Shown here: positions 63,485 through 64,000 of the stretch, piece after piece
How positions within the stretch are numbered: the stretch's first letter is position 1
How the letters are laid out: each line of letters starts with the position of its first letter
Assembly: GCF_013401555.1 (NCBI RefSeq)
Contig: NZ_CP058552.1
Coordinates: 6,696,001 to 6,760,000, forward strand
Length of the DNA stretch: 64,000 bases
Source of the DNA: Paenibacillus sp. E222
GTDB lineage: Bacteria; Bacillota; Bacilli; Paenibacillales; Paenibacillaceae
Direction: 5' to 3'
Made by a program: the position numbers and the translations under genes
The notes under the pieces: generated by a model
What the model was told of the DNA's origin: nothing
Database searches by the model: none
Seen by the model: only the letters and a program-made list of their open reading frames with translations

Positions 63485-64000
63485 CTATGGGGCATACTCC
63501 ATCAGCCAGCAGTCTCTCATCTGTCCTTCGTGCAGCTCATGTTCTGGTAGAAGTCTGACCTTCCTGAAACCACACTTCTCGTAACAAGCTATGGCACGAT
63601 CGTTCCACGTTTGCGGGTCCATGACCACTTTCCTGGCCTGCCTCTCGTTGACCAGATAAGCCAACATGGATTGTACTAGTTGTGTGCCAATACCACGGTT
63701 CCAGTAATCCACCTCTCCAATAAACTGATCTGTTCCATAGATGATTTCATCTATGTCACCATAACCATACTCATTCCGTTCTTCCTCCTCCAGTTCATAG
63801 AACTGGATATAGCCGATCGGTTTACCTTCGTGTTCAACCATACAACGATGTGCCGTATCCTCTTGACTATAAAAGTGCTCTCTGACCAAATTCAGATCAT
63901 GCGGCTGATCACGGCCTTCATAATATTGAAGTACTACTGGGTCAGACAACCATTGAACAAGGAGCTGTTCATCCTTTTCATCCAGTAAACGCACCGTAAT
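63485..64000 (-). CDS. GNAT family N-acetyltransferase (5' end cut by window edge)
   Basis: The frame is open to the right edge of the window, so the start is outside; an in-frame GTG at 63994 without a ribosome binding site is unlikely to be it. The visible 171 codons contain QWLSDPVVLQYYEGRD, GKPIGYIQFYEL, GEVDYWNRGIGTQLVQSML (acetyl-CoA loop) and CYEKCGFRKVRLL. This resembles the AAC(6')-like aminoglycoside acetyltransferase group, but resistance is not implied. It is separated by 47 bp from the DinB gene. Confidence 0.88.
   Translation of the reverse strand: MTVRLLDEKDEQLLVQWLSDPVVLQYYEGRDQPHDLNLVREHFYSQEDTAHRCMVEHEGKPIGYIQFYELEEEERNEYGYGDIDEIIYGTDQFIGEVDYWNRGIGTQLVQSMLAYLVNERQARKVVMDPQTWNDRAIACYEKCGFRKVRLLPEHELHEGQMRDCWLMEYAP

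Overview
The window looks like a chromosomal segment of a Paenibacillus species (Bacillota, aerobic endospore former). The clues are strong GGAGG ribosome binding sites with frequent GTG/TTG starts, Lpl-type sugar ABC importers without their own ATPase, a very long AraC regulator with an extracytoplasmic sensor, SLH-anchored surface proteins, a CotF-like spore coat cluster arranged as in Bacillus subtilis yraG-yraF-adhB-yraE-yraD, a Bce-type peptide-sensing module and a bacillithiol-transferase-like DinB protein. The genus is inferred; no rRNA or other marker is present. No tRNA, CRISPR array, prophage or complete insertion sequence was seen.

Layout. 1-3100: a DJ-1/PfpI gene cut by the left edge, a YdbC-like protein, a YdcF-like membrane protein and a nucleotidyltransferase. 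3354-6179: a minus-strand unit (phosphoesterase, EamA transporter, GH43 glycosidase) divergent from a DeoR repressor. 7289-9014: a TetR repressor and an MFS exporter that share an identical 17-bp sequence upstream. 9050-19769: a polysaccharide locus with a formylglycine-generating enzyme, a PL11 rhamnogalacturonan lyase, a type I sulfatase with the cysteine that such an enzyme would activate, an AraC sensor-regulator and a complete LplA/LplB/LplC-like importer. 19975-21743: a hypothetical gene and an MRJP-family protein. 21964-24746: spore-coat-like cluster. 25268: SunI-like protein.

25964-39909 is the most striking accessory region. It is about 14 kb of ten consecutive minus-strand genes: a lipoprotein binding protein, a membrane-anchored fusion of two carbohydrate-binding-like modules with a binding protein, two permease pairs, an NHL-repeat protein, a YIP1 membrane protein, a giant DUF5696 protein resembling a glycosidase, and a GH26 mannanase. 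A divergent LacI regulator and an operator-like dyad overlapping the probable promoter suggest control by one sugar signal. 41578-48762: DUF4272, RtcB, a membrane protein plus XRE pair, a secreted erythromycin-esterase-like protein and three GNATs. 48943-53807: an SLH-LRR surface protein behind a MalT-type regulator. 53984-55178: pgsA and a gene apparently interrupted by an in-frame stop. 55334-59802: BceRS-BceAB-like module. 59803-64000: SDR, methyltransferase, GNATs, Nudix and DinB proteins.

The least explained non-coding structure is a four-box element found twice (1295-1486 and 25669-25861). Four degenerate 23-bp boxes are arranged minus-minus-plus-plus with start spacings of 50, 69 and 50 (first copy) and 50, 70 and 50 (second copy), while the sequence between the boxes is not conserved. 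A second hairpin repeat family occurs at 42829-42920 and 59892-59975. All functional statements come from reading the sequence; no database search was possible.
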